NCBI RefSeq assembly: GCF_022834715.1
Contig: NZ_BQKC01000001.1
Coordinates: forward strand, 346,501 to 410,500
Direction: 5' to 3'
DNA from: Granulimonas faecalis
Lineage (GTDB): Bacteria > Actinomycetota > Coriobacteriia > Coriobacteriales > Atopobiaceae
DNA length: 64,000 bases
Position numbers and translations under genes: made by a program. The notes under the pieces were generated by a model, which saw nothing but the letters and a program-made list of their open reading frames with translations, had not been told where the DNA came from and did no database searches. Within the stretch, counting starts at the first letter, position 1. The number at the start of each line of letters is the position of its first letter. Positions 11,306 to 19,774 of this stretch are shown piece after piece.

Positions 11306-11842
11306 ATGGCACCCACGCCCCGCATCCGCCTCGCCACGCCGCAAGACGCCGTGAGGGCCCTCTGCGTCTACGCCCCCTACGTGCGGAGGACCGCTGTCTC
11401 CTTCGAGTACGACGTGCCTACCGTAGCGGAGTTTTCCGAGCGTATCCGGGCCATCCTCGAGCGGGGGTACCCTTTTGTGGTGGCCGAGGAGGGCTCCGCC
11501 GTGGTGGGCTACGCCTCGCTCCGCCCGTTCGTGGGCCGCGAGGCCTACCGTCATAACGCCGAGACCACCATCTACCTCCACATGGGTGCCCGCGGGCGGG
11601 GAGTGGGCCGCGCGCTCTACCGTGCCTTGGAGGGCGAGGCCCGGGCCCGCGACATCCTCGCCCTCGAGGCCTGCATCGGGGTGCCGCGGGAGCCCGACGA
11701 CCCCTATCTCACCGACGCCTCGGTGCGGTTCCACAGGGCCATGGGCTATCGCGAGGTGGGCCGTTTCGAGGCCTGCGGCCGCAAGTTCGACCGCTGGTAC
11801 GACATGGTGTGGATGGAGAAGCGCCTGGCCGAGCCGTTCTAG
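11306..11842 (+). CDS. GNAT N-acetyltransferase, phosphinothricin acetyltransferase-like
   Basis: The 178-residue protein matches the PAT/YncA branch of GNAT acetyltransferases, cytoplasmic enzymes that acetylate small amines with acetyl-CoA. Typical features are the N-terminal RLATPQDA, the region AVSFEYDVPTVAEF, and the CoA-binding loop GARGRGVGRALY near residue 97. They are followed by ALEACIGVPREPDDPYLTDASVRFHRAMGY (in parts) and a C-terminal W-Y-D-M-V-W segment. Length is normal. True substrates in this group range from glufosinate-like compounds to methionine derivatives, so the substrate is left open. Confidence 0.88.
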   Translation: MAPTPRIRLATPQDAVRALCVYAPYVRRTAVSFEYDVPTVAEFSERIRAILERGYPFVVAEEGSAVVGYASLRPFVGREAYRHNAETTIYLHMGARGRGVGRALYRALEGEARARDILALEACIGVPREPDDPYLTDASVRFHRAMGYREVGRFEACGRKFDRWYDMVWMEKRLAEPF

Positions 11843-11862
11843 GAGGGGGTCGGGGCCGACCC

Positions 11863-11921
11863 GCACCACCGTGGCGCCCTTCTCGGCCCAAAACGGCAAA
11901 ACGTCGCACCACGGTGGCGCG
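11863..11921. repeat. Inverted repeat of the cgcaccaccgtggcgc family
   Basis: GCACCACCGTGGCGC near 11863-11877 faces CGCACCACGGTGGCGCG near 11905-11921. The same words, in a longer arrangement, occur at 32379-32500. It lies right after the acetyltransferase stop. Confidence 0.6.
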
Positions 11922-11984
11922 TTACGCCGGGGCGCCGGGGCCTGCGGCCGGAATCGCCTCAGAGAAAGAGCAGGTCGAAGTCTC

Positions 11985-12257
11985 CTACAGGAGAAGCAAG
12001 TAGAGTAGAGCGAATAGGACACTGATCACCGAGTCAAACGCCCGTCCTTGTTTTTTATAAATAAGTGAGCTTCCTAAATGGACGGCCACGACATTGAGGC
12101 CGCTCAAGAGAACTAAGGTGGTATGGTCAATGATGTGGAAGCAGTAGTACAGGATGCCGATCAGTACGCACACTGCTGCAATAGCAATGCCGCCCCACGA
12201 TAGATGACCGTTGCTCCACCCGATTTCAAGTTTATTTGCAATGCCGTTCCACGTCAT
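11985..12257 (-). CDS. Small multi-helix membrane protein, partner of secreted protein
   Basis: The 90-residue protein starts at the ATG at 12257, where CCAGGAGGGG lies just upstream. A longer in-frame start at 12299 has no such site. Three hydrophobic segments are visible: after LSWGG (IAIAAVCVLIGILYYCF), around LVLLSGLNVVAVHLGSS, and at the C-terminus (VISVLFALLYLLLL). It is not recognised as a known family. It lies 72 bp downstream of the secreted protein gene on the same strand, in AT-richer sequence than the flanks. It mirrors the gene pair at 1607-2444 in order, size and composition. An immunity or export-accessory role is inferred only. Confidence 0.7.
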   Translation of the reverse strand: MTWNGIANKLEIGWSNGHLSWGGIAIAAVCVLIGILYYCFHIIDHTTLVLLSGLNVVAVHLGSSLIYKKQGRAFDSVISVLFALLYLLLL

Positions 12258-12329
12258 AAGCCCCTCCTGGAAAAGGGCGGGTTGAAACGCTGTCGCCAAG
12301 CCGTTACAACCCGCCCATATGAAGGCGTT

Positions 12330-12923
12330 TTACTTCAAGCAGGTATAAAGGGTGTAGGAAGTTGCCGCAAGTGCGTCCCAGCTGTTGCCTGTATACCAAG
12401 CGCGTCCCGCCTCGATCATCCAAGTATATGCACTGAACAGGCAGTCCTTTTCCTTTTGGGTCAGATTGACCGCCATGCTGGCGCCGACAGGACGATTATT
12501 TCCGTATCCATGGGAGACGCACCAGCCCTTCCCATAAACAGAGAAGCAGTTCCCACGTTCGCGCTGAGGGCTGGCTTCGCTAGAGATCGAGTCCATATGG
12601 TAGGTACGATAATTTGAGGTCTCGCTGGCGTATGCTGCGACGGGGGCAGTGGAGAGGGCGCATGCGACTGCGAGAAGGGCTAAGCTCTCCCCGTTGCCGG
12701 AAAGGTGCGAGAAAAGGCTCTCGTCACCCTCCAGTTCTATGTCGTTGATGTGAGCTACCTCGAGGTCATGACAGCTGTAACCGGTAGCTTCTTCCACAGA
12801 ATCGGGGGATGTCGAGGATGAGGAGATTGCATGGGTGATATGTGTGATTGCAAGGGCGCAAAACGATATGGCTGCGATGGCAATGCAGATTTTCACCACT
12901 GGGCGTTTTCCGGGTAGGCTCAT
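12330..12923 (-). CDS. Secreted or membrane-anchored protein with four-cysteine C-terminal domain
   Basis: The 197-residue protein is unrecognised. The ATG at 12923 is chosen because GGAAGGAGCAGG precedes it. It has two hydrophobic segments, at about residues 8-30 and 79-98. The second ends in AYA/SE, a good signal-peptidase site near residue 99. The remaining 98 residues contain four cysteines (C126, C135, C161, C195), many Tyr/Trp/Gly, and no membrane helix, which suggests a small disulfide-bonded secreted domain released from a larger precursor. The gene is AT-richer than its surroundings. It is divergent from a response regulator gene 148 bp away, which may control it. Confidence 0.7.
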   Translation of the reverse strand: MSLPGKRPVVKICIAIAAISFCALAITHITHAISSSSTSPDSVEEATGYSCHDLEVAHINDIELEGDESLFSHLSGNGESLALLAVACALSTAPVAAYASETSNYRTYHMDSISSEASPQRERGNCFSVYGKGWCVSHGYGNNRPVGASMAVNLTQKEKDCLFSAYTWMIEAGRAWYTGNSWDALAATSYTLYTCLK

Positions 12924-13071
12924 TTCCTGCTCCTTCCGCCATGTGAGACGAGTGTCGGGTAAAGGGTCGGGCCATAAAACCGTGAAAAACAAAACAATGG
13001 CCTCAAGTTGCAAAACAGCATTGTGGCCCGAGGGGGAGGTGCGATAGTCTTGGAATAGTTGAGGGGGTGCC

Positions 13072-13779
13072 ATGCAGAGGATTCTCTATATCGAGGACGA
13101 CGACTCCCTGCGGGGCGCCGTGAGGCTGGTGCTGGAGAATGCGGGCTACGAGGCGGTGACCCAACCTGATGGCACGCAGCTTCTCGAGGCGCTTTTCCGT
13201 GGGGAAGAAGTCGGCTGCCACCTTATCCTGCTCGACATGGGGCTCCCCAAGATGGACGGCACGGCGCTGCTCCTCCGCGTTCGAGAGCGGTCCTGCGTGC
13301 CGGTGCTGGCCCTGTCGGGCCAAGACGACGAGCTGTCCGTCATCGACGCCCTGACCCATGGCTGCGACGACTATCTGACCAAGCCCGTGCGCCCGGCGCT
13401 CCTCCTTGCCAAGGTGGCGGCCCTCCTGCGACGGGCGCGCTTTGAAGGCGAGGGCGACGGCGCAAAGAGGCCGAGGGTCCTCGAGCTGGGCAACGTGCGA
13501 TGCGGGAAGGGGGAGTGTCGCATCGACGGCCTGCCCGTCGCCCTCACGCCGACGGAGCTGGAGCTGCTGCGCTACTACTTGGCGCGCCCCGACAAGACCG
13601 TCCCCCGCTCCCAGCTCCTGCTCGATGTGTGGGGCCTCCCCGACGGCGTCGAGAGCCGCACCGCGGACGAGATGACCAGGCGGTTGAGGCGCAAGCTCGA
13701 GCCGGCGGGGGCCTCGGTCTCCTTGAGGTCGGTCTGGGGTGTGGGATACCGCCTCGAAGGCCCCTGCGAAGAGACGTGA
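13072..13779 (+). CDS. OmpR-family response regulator
   Basis: The 235-residue regulator has an N-terminal receiver domain with acidic residues IEDDD at 8-12, phospho-acceptor D55 in LLDMGLP and K104 in YLTKPV. A C-terminal winged-helix domain (about 140-232) includes LTPTELELLRYY and a VWGVGYRLE ending. The ATG follows GAGGGGG. The kinase gene starts 7 bp after the stop. The divergent gene to the left encodes a secreted protein, so that pair is a plausible target. This is inference from layout. Confidence 0.93.
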   Translation: MQRILYIEDDDSLRGAVRLVLENAGYEAVTQPDGTQLLEALFRGEEVGCHLILLDMGLPKMDGTALLLRVRERSCVPVLALSGQDDELSVIDALTHGCDDYLTKPVRPALLLAKVAALLRRARFEGEGDGAKRPRVLELGNVRCGKGECRIDGLPVALTPTELELLRYYLARPDKTVPRSQLLLDVWGLPDGVESRTADEMTRRLRRKLEPAGASVSLRSVWGVGYRLEGPCEET

Positions 13780-13786
13780 GGGCCCG

Positions 13787-14835
13787 ATGGCGTCGTGGCG
13801 CGCAAGCCTTTCGGCAGGTTTGACCCGTTATCTGCTCGCCGGGGCGGCCTTGTGCTCGGCGTTGTACGTCGTGGGGCTTCTCGGTTTTGCGGGTGCCGCC
13901 CATGGGGCCCTCTCGGGCGATCCCGGGCCGTTCCTCGACACGGAGGTGCGGTCGGTGACCGTCGAGGAGGCGTCGCGGATGGGCCGGTCCGGTCGCGGGG
14001 ACGCCGGCCCCTATCTGGCCGATTTTTTCGCCGAGGTCGCGGAGGCCGGTCTGCGGCCTGACGCCGGAGCTATAGGGCGGGGGACAGCCTCGTGTTCTAC
14101 CGGGTGGTCCAAACGGGGGCCTCCGGCGTCGAGATCCGCTTCCTCGACTGCCACGAGGCGTTGCGGCTCCTTCGTGCCGTCAAGCTCGCGGCCGTCACGG
14201 TGCTGCTCGCATCCTTCGCCGCGTTTGCGGCCCTGGGCCGAAGGCTTGTAGGGGCTGTGGAGGGGAGGCAGGCCCTTTCCGACGAGATCGCGAGGCGCCT
14301 GCTCCATGACGTGAAAACGCCCCTTGCCGCGTTGCTGGCTTCGGGCGAGGGGGCCGCCCCGGGTGCGGCGACGTGCCCGGAGGGTGCGCTCGACGAGCTC
14401 GCCGAGGCGTTCGACCGCCTGCTTCTTCTGGGTGGCCCCTCCGGCGGCGATCCGTGTGCGACGGATGCCCGGGAGGTCGTCCTCGATGCGGCGCGCCTTG
14501 TGGACCGGGATGCGGAGGGGTCGGGCGGCCGCTTGGCGGTGGACGCTCCCGAGCCCGCCCGGGTCGTGTGCGACGGGCGGCGCGTCGCGGCCGTGCTCTG
14601 CTGTGTGGCCAAGGAGGCGCTGGCGGAGGCGGACGGATGCGCGCGGCTTTTCGCCCGTTCGGGCACGGCCGTGACGCTGGGGGTCTCGTGGGAGGTCGCA
14701 GCCGGGGTCCCGGGAAACGAGACGCTGGCACCCCTGCTCGAGCGCCTTCCTGCGGTGGAGGCGTGCGCGGTGGAGGCCGAGACGGCCGCCCGCCGTCGCC
14801 GGGTGTCGCTCGTCTACCCTCTCTCGCACGCCTGA
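13787..14835 (+). pseudogene. Sensor histidine kinase interrupted by a frameshift
   Basis: Two reading frames together make one kinase of about 348 residues. The first (from ATG 13787) carries a membrane helix (YLLAGAALCSALYVVGLLGF) and most of a short extracellular region. After about 14060-14090 the sense continues one frame over with YRAGDSLVFYRVVQ, a second membrane helix (VKLAAVTVLLASFAAFAAL) and an H-box RRLLHDVKTPLAALLA. A one-base indel between 14060 and 14090 would restore it. The ATPase half is degenerate: no clear N-box or DxGxG motif is seen. It is the partner of the response regulator 7 bp upstream. It could be a sequencing error, a real pseudogene or an atypical kinase. Confidence 0.75.
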
Positions 14836-14897
14836 CCTGCGCCCGCTCCTGTCCCCGAAAGCGGATGGGGACGCCCTCGACCGCTTTCAGGCGCAGG
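14836..14897. repeat. Palindromic element of the cgcctgaaagcgg family
   Basis: CCTGCGCC at 14836-14843 and GAAAGCGG at 14857-14864 are complementary to CCGCTTTCAGGCGCAGG at 14881-14897, with an unpaired bulge between the two left arms. Relatives occur at 52956-52999 and 54398-54445. Confidence 0.6.
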
Positions 14898-14948
14898 GTC
14901 GGACGCATAAAATGAGGGTCGACAAGCCCGCGTTCCGAAGGAGCCCCC

Positions 14949-15455
14949 ATGGCCTGCTCCCACCTGCACAACCAGCCCATCAACGACGAGTGCTTCGTCT
15001 GTGGATTCGACAACCCCGCCGGACTCGAGGCCCAGTTCGTGGAGCGCGACGACGCGCCCGGCCGCGTGGTGGGCCTCTTCACGCCCAAGCCGATCCACCA
15101 GAGCTACCCCGGCCGCCTCCACGGCGGCGTGGCGGCGGCCATGTGCGACGAGACCATCGGCCGCGCCTTCATCACCGACCACCCCGACCAGTGGGGCGTC
15201 ACCATGGAGCTCAAGCTGCGCTACCGCAAACCCACGCCCATCGGCGAGTCCCTGGAGGTGGTGGGCGTCATCACCAAGGTGACCCGGCGCACCTTCGAGG
15301 GTACCTGCGAGCTGCGCCGGCAGGACGGCACCGTGTGCGTGACCGCCGAGGCCACCTACATGATCCTTCCCGTGGAGCGCATCGTCGGCGAGTGCTCCGA
15401 CGAGGGGTCCTATGTGTGGGAGGACGACGGCCGCCCCGTGCCCGCCGGGGAGTGA
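14949..15455 (+). CDS. PaaI-like hotdog thioesterase
   Basis: The 168-residue protein has the single-hotdog layout of PaaI-type acyl-CoA thioesterases. An N-terminal CFVCG motif, the family motif HGGVAAAMCDETIGRA near residues 58-73 and the strand TMELKLRYRKPTPIGE near 87 are visible. GAAGGAG precedes the ATG. The substrate is unknown. It stands alone between two signalling genes. Confidence 0.88.
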   Translation: MACSHLHNQPINDECFVCGFDNPAGLEAQFVERDDAPGRVVGLFTPKPIHQSYPGRLHGGVAAAMCDETIGRAFITDHPDQWGVTMELKLRYRKPTPIGESLEVVGVITKVTRRTFEGTCELRRQDGTVCVTAEATYMILPVERIVGECSDEGSYVWEDDGRPVPAGE

Positions 15456-15503
15456 TCGTGGGCCACTTGTAACTCAGATTTCATTCAGAATATATTCACA
15501 GGG

Positions 15504-17834
15504 ATGATTATGAGGAGCAGGTGGGGGGGAGGGGCCGTGGGCAAGCCTGCCGTGGGCGACGGGACGATCAGAGCCTTCTGTGAGACGGTCGCCCTGCTCC
15601 GGGAACGGCCCGGCCTCGCCTGGTCCATGGGTCCGTTGCCGGGTCCCGATGGCCGCACCTTCGGGGTCTGCGACCTCGACGGGTGCGTTGCCGTGAACGG
15701 CGGCTCGGGGCGGCAGGCCCACGGGCTCGCCTTCGTGGAGCACCTGCTGCGGTCCGAGGTCGAGCTCTCCCGTTGCGCCGACGGCTCGTGCTACCCGGTT
15801 CTCTTTGCCACGGAGGTCGAGGCCGGCCCCCACCGCCTGGCCTATGGCGAGCTCGTGGGCGCCGGGCGCATGGTGGCGGCCAACGGCCTGTGGTGCCCCG
15901 CCGCCCTGGACGCCGCCGTGGAGGCGGTCTTCTCGGGCGTCTCGGCCCTCACCGACAGCCTCGCCGCCTCCCGCTCCGGGGTGGTGCGGGTACGTCTGGA
16001 CGACCGCGACTGCGTCATGGCCTTCGTGCCTATCGGGAACACCGACGGGTGGTCCATGGTGTCGGTGATCCCCGACGACGTCATCATGGAGCAGGGCAAC
16101 GCCATCATCGGCACCTCGACGGTGGTGCTGTTCCTCGTGGTCCTCGTCGTGGGGGCGGCCGCCTTCTTCGGGCTTGCGGCCTTCCGGTTCACTCGCTCCA
16201 TGAGGGCCCAGGGCGCCGAGACCCGGGCCCGCGAGGAGCTCTTCTCGGTGCTGGCCAGCGCCACCGACGAGGTCTTCCTCATGCTGAGCCGCGACCCCGT
16301 GCGGGTGGACTACGTGAGCCCCAACGTGGGCCGGATCCTGGGCGTGGGGCCCGACGAGGTGCGTGCCGACTGCGCCGTGCTCGAGCTCGAGGACGCCGAG
16401 GGGCCCGTGGACACGGCGTCGCTCGACGACGGCCGCACCGTGGTGCGCGAGGGCCTGCGCCACAACCGGGCCACCGGCGAGCCCCTCTGGTTCACCGACA
16501 GCCTCTACGACGTGGAGGTCGACGGCGGCCGTCGCTGCATGGCGGTGCTGTCCGACCGCACCCGGGAGCGCCGCAACGAGGAGGTGCTGCGGGAGGCCCT
16601 CTCCGTGGCCGAGGTGGCCAACGAGTCCAAGAGCACGTTCCTGTCCAACGTGAGCCACGACATCCGCACCCCCATGAACGCCATCGTGGGCCTGGCCACG
16701 CTCCTCCTCCGCGACGCCGGCGACCCCGACCTCGTGCGCGACCACACCCGCAAGATCCAGGCCTCCTCCCTGCACATGCTGGGCCTGCTCAACGACGTCC
16801 TCGACATGTCCAAGATCGAGAGCGGCAAGACCACCCTCAACCTCTCGGAGTTCGAGCTCTCGGAGCTGGCCGAGGACGTGGTTACCATCGCGAGGCCCCG
16901 GGCCCTCGCCAAGGGCCAGGACTTCCGGGTCGACGTCTCCGGGGTCCGCGACGGTCTCGTGGTGGGCGACAAGCTCCGCATCAACCAGGTTCTCATCAAC
17001 ATCATCACCAATGCCGTGAAGTACACCCCCGAGGGGGGGCACCGTCGAGTTCGACCTCGTCCAGACGCCGAGCCCCCGGGCCAACTTCGTCTCCCTGCGC
17101 TTCACCGTGAGGGACGACGGCATGGGCATGGCCCCCGAGCTCATGGAGACGATCTTCGACCCCTTCACCCGCGAGGAGAGCTCGGTGACCAACCGGGTCC
17201 AGGGGACGGGCCTGGGCCTTGCCATCGCCAAGAGCCTCGTGGAGCTCATGGGGGGGGCGCCATCTCGGTGGAGAGCGAGGTGGGCCGGGGGAGCGCCTTC
17301 GTGGTGGACCTGGAGCTCAGGGTGGCCCGGCACAGGGACGGCCGCGAGTTCTTCGAGCGCATGGGCATCGACAGGGTCCTGGTGGTCGACGACGAGCGGG
17401 CCGTGTGCGACGAGGTCGTGGCCGTCATGGGCGACGCCGGGGTGGGGGCCGAGTTCGCCCTCACCGGCGCCGACGCCGTCTCCATGGCCGCGGAGGCCGA
17501 GGCGGAGGGCCGCGGGTTCGGCCTCGTCATCGTCGACTGGCGGATGCCGGCCATGGACGGGGCCCAGACGGCCCGGGCCATCCGCGATGTGGTCCCCCAC
17601 AACGTGCCGGTCATGGTGCTCACCGCCTCCGACCGCGCCGACGCCGAGTCGGCCTGCGACGGCGCCGGGGTCGACGGCTTCCTCCAGAAGCCCTTCTTCC
17701 TCTCGAGCCTGACCCTGCTGCTCGAGGAGCTCTCCGGCCACGGCGGGGAGGGCGCCTCGTCAGGCGTTGAACAGGCGGCCGGCGGCCCCGAAGATGTCGC
17801 GGCGGAAGAACACCAGCACGAATATGGCCAGTAG
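15504..17834 (+). pseudogene. Hybrid sensor histidine kinase disrupted at two G-tracts
   Basis: The domain order is sensor region, one membrane helix (about residues 210-235), PAS-like region, HisKA with NVSHDIRTPMNAIVG, ATPase domain and receiver (RVLVVDDER; acceptor in VIVDWRMP). The 7-G run at 17033-17039 shifts the sense frame by one. The ATPase part (DDGMGMAPEL, GTGLGLAIAKSL) then lies in another frame until the 8-G run at 17250-17257 restores the first. Uncorrected, residues between the two tracts are nonsense, although one long frame stays open across them. No N-terminal membrane helix is seen, so the start may also be affected. In-frame alternatives are ATG 15510 and GTG 15537. The 3' end overlaps the convergent gene by 75 bp. 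Confidence 0.8.
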
Positions 17835-18416
17835 CCCGGCGCAGAAGGCGCTCACGTAGGCCAGGGTGGGCCACTGGGCGAGCCCCAGCCACACCAGGGC
17901 GAGCGGGATGAACCCGCACACCACGTCGAGCAGCAGGTAGGCCGAGAACTCCTCGGCAAACCGGTCGCGCCAGGCAAGGAGCAGCACCGCGTCGAAGGCG
18001 ATGGCGGCCAGGCAGACGATGGGGGCCACCAGGCTCGTGAGGGCGTCGACGCCCGAGATAAGGCGCCAGGCCACGGTTACGGCCACCAGCATGAGCAGGT
18101 AGCGCGAGGCCCCCCGCACGAACCCGGGGTCGTAGCGGAGGAAGTTCCTGAGCAGCAGGTAGTTGGCGGCAACCACGGCCAGCGCCGGCAGGGCCACCGA
18201 CCAGCGCGCGGCCCCCACAAGGGCTAGGAACGCCACGGTGAGGGCGCCCACGGCGCTCGCCAGCGTGACGATGGTGAGCAGCGCCTTCTGGGGCCGGATG
18301 TTGTCGGTGTGGGGAAAGACCGCCGGCGACGGCTCCCCCACGAGCTCGCCGTGGCAGAGGGGGCAGCGCTCGATGGCCCCGGTGTAGTCGAGGTCGCAGG
18401 CCGAACAGTGTCTCAT
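17760..18416 (-). CDS. Zinc-ribbon membrane protein (DUF6320-like)
   Basis: The 218-residue protein begins with a zinc ribbon (CSACDLDY and CPLCHGELVGE in the first 27 residues). Six hydrophobic segments follow from about residue 47, ending in FFRRDIFGAAGRLFNA. It resembles proteins annotated DUF6320. Its ATG overlaps the acyltransferase stop codon by 4 bp, so it is the last gene of a three-gene operon. Function is unknown. It may anchor or channel lipid-like products of its two neighbours, but this is inference. Confidence 0.8.
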   Translation of the reverse strand: MRHCSACDLDYTGAIERCPLCHGELVGEPSPAVFPHTDNIRPQKALLTIVTLASAVGALTVAFLALVGAARWSVALPALAVVAANYLLLRNFLRYDPGFVRGASRYLLMLVAVTVAWRLISGVDALTSLVAPIVCLAAIAFDAVLLLAWRDRFAEEFSAYLLLDVVCGFIPLALVWLGLAQWPTLAYVSAFCAGLLAIFVLVFFRRDIFGAAGRLFNA

Positions 18417-19774
18417 GCCCCGGCTCCCTTCTCGGCCGGCAGCGGCTTGCGCGCCCCCGTCAGCCGTCGGCGGGCACCCTTGGGCGGCCGGCACCTGCGG
18501 TCCCTGTCGGAGGCGGCGCCGTCGCGCTCCTTGAGCGGCCGGGCCTTGCTGCAGTTGACCTTCCCGGGGATGCCCTGGGCCGAGAAGAAGCGGCAGAAGT
18601 CGCGCACCACGTCGAGGTCGGTGTAGACCGTGGAGATGCCGCAGGACAGGTCGTCCTCGAAGGAGCACAGGGTGAGGTTGAGGTCCTGGGTGGAGGTGAG
18701 GATGTTGACATCCCTCACATGAGCGGCCACGGCCCCGTCGAGGACCACGCGCCCGAGGTTGGAGACGGCGCAGGTGACGCCGCGCCCCTCCTGGGAGCGG
18801 GCGACGCCCAGGCCGAGGTCCTTGAGGAAGACCGGCGCCACGCGCACCAAGGGGTTCTTCTCCAGGCGGATCATGGAGTTCATGCGAAGCTTGATATTGT
18901 CCGGCCGGGTGGCGTCGGTAATCTGGCGCTGGGCCTCCTGGGCCAGCGCCTCGGCCTCGGGCACGGCATCGCCGGTCTCGAAGGTCACATAGGCCAGGCC
19001 GAAGAAGTTGCGGGTGGTCTGGGAGGAGAAGGCGCCCCTGAGGTCCACCGGGACGCCGATGCGGATGGGGCGCCTCCCCACGTCGCGGCGGTGCATCTGC
19101 CGACGCACCGCCAGGGCCATGGCGGCCACCATCACCGAGGTGAGGCTCACGTCCCATCGATGGGCCAGGTCGAGCACCGCCTTGCAGGAGAGGTGGTACT
19201 CGAAGTAGGAGGGGTCCTCCGCGTGCTTGGCGCTCCCCACGTGGACGGCCCGGGAGAGGGTGGCCGCCCCCCGCTTCCCGGGCTCGTAGTTCTTGTCGAA
19301 GGAGTCCTCGGAGCTTTCCGAGGGAGAGCCGGCGTAGCTCTCGGGCACGCCCGTCACGCCCAAGGCCTCCTCCACATAGGCCCCGAGGAGCTCCTTGAAG
19401 AAGGCGAGCGAGCCGCGGCCGTCGGAGACCATATGGCTCACCTCGAAGTTGATGCGGTCGCGGTACCGGCTCACCCGGAACAGCACCGAGGTGTGGCCGG
19501 CGTGGAGCGGGGCACAGATGGGCAGGTCCTCCTGGTGCACCTTGGGGACGGTGTCCACGTGCTGGAGGTAGTGCCAGAACAGCCCGGTGCGCAGGGTGAC
19601 GGAGAAGGTGGGGAACCGGCCCACCGTGCGGTCGAGGGCCCGCTGGAGGGCGGCCTCGTCGACGGGGGCATCCATGGTGGCCGAGTAGCGGAAGACCGTC
19701 TGGGCCCGGCGCCCGGCCTGGGCCGAGTAGTACTTGCCGATGTTGTCTAGGCGATACCACGTATCTCGAGCCAC
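18413..19774 (-). CDS. Condensation-domain-like acyltransferase
   Basis: The 453-residue protein looks like the chloramphenicol-acetyltransferase/condensation superfamily (alcohol acyltransferase, wax-ester synthase-like). The catalytic motif HMVSDG places the base histidine at H114 and D118. VPVDLRGAF and SNLGRV later in the protein match the usual structural motifs. The last 40 residues are strongly basic and lack homology to the fold. The gene starts inside the end of the upstream esterase (28-bp overlap) and overlaps the downstream zinc-ribbon gene by 4 bp. An acyl ester or lipid is the likely product. The substrates are unknown. Confidence 0.82.
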   Translation of the reverse strand: MARDTWYRLDNIGKYYSAQAGRRAQTVFRYSATMDAPVDEAALQRALDRTVGRFPTFSVTLRTGLFWHYLQHVDTVPKVHQEDLPICAPLHAGHTSVLFRVSRYRDRINFEVSHMVSDGRGSLAFFKELLGAYVEEALGVTGVPESYAGSPSESSEDSFDKNYEPGKRGAATLSRAVHVGSAKHAEDPSYFEYHLSCKAVLDLAHRWDVSLTSVMVAAMALAVRRQMHRRDVGRRPIRIGVPVDLRGAFSSQTTRNFFGLAYVTFETGDAVPEAEALAQEAQRQITDATRPDNIKLRMNSMIRLEKNPLVRVAPVFLKDLGLGVARSQEGRGVTCAVSNLGRVVLDGAVAAHVRDVNILTSTQDLNLTLCSFEDDLSCGISTVYTDLDVVRDFCRFFSAQGIPGKVNCSKARPLKERDGAASDRDRRCRPPKGARRRLTGARKPLPAEKGAGA

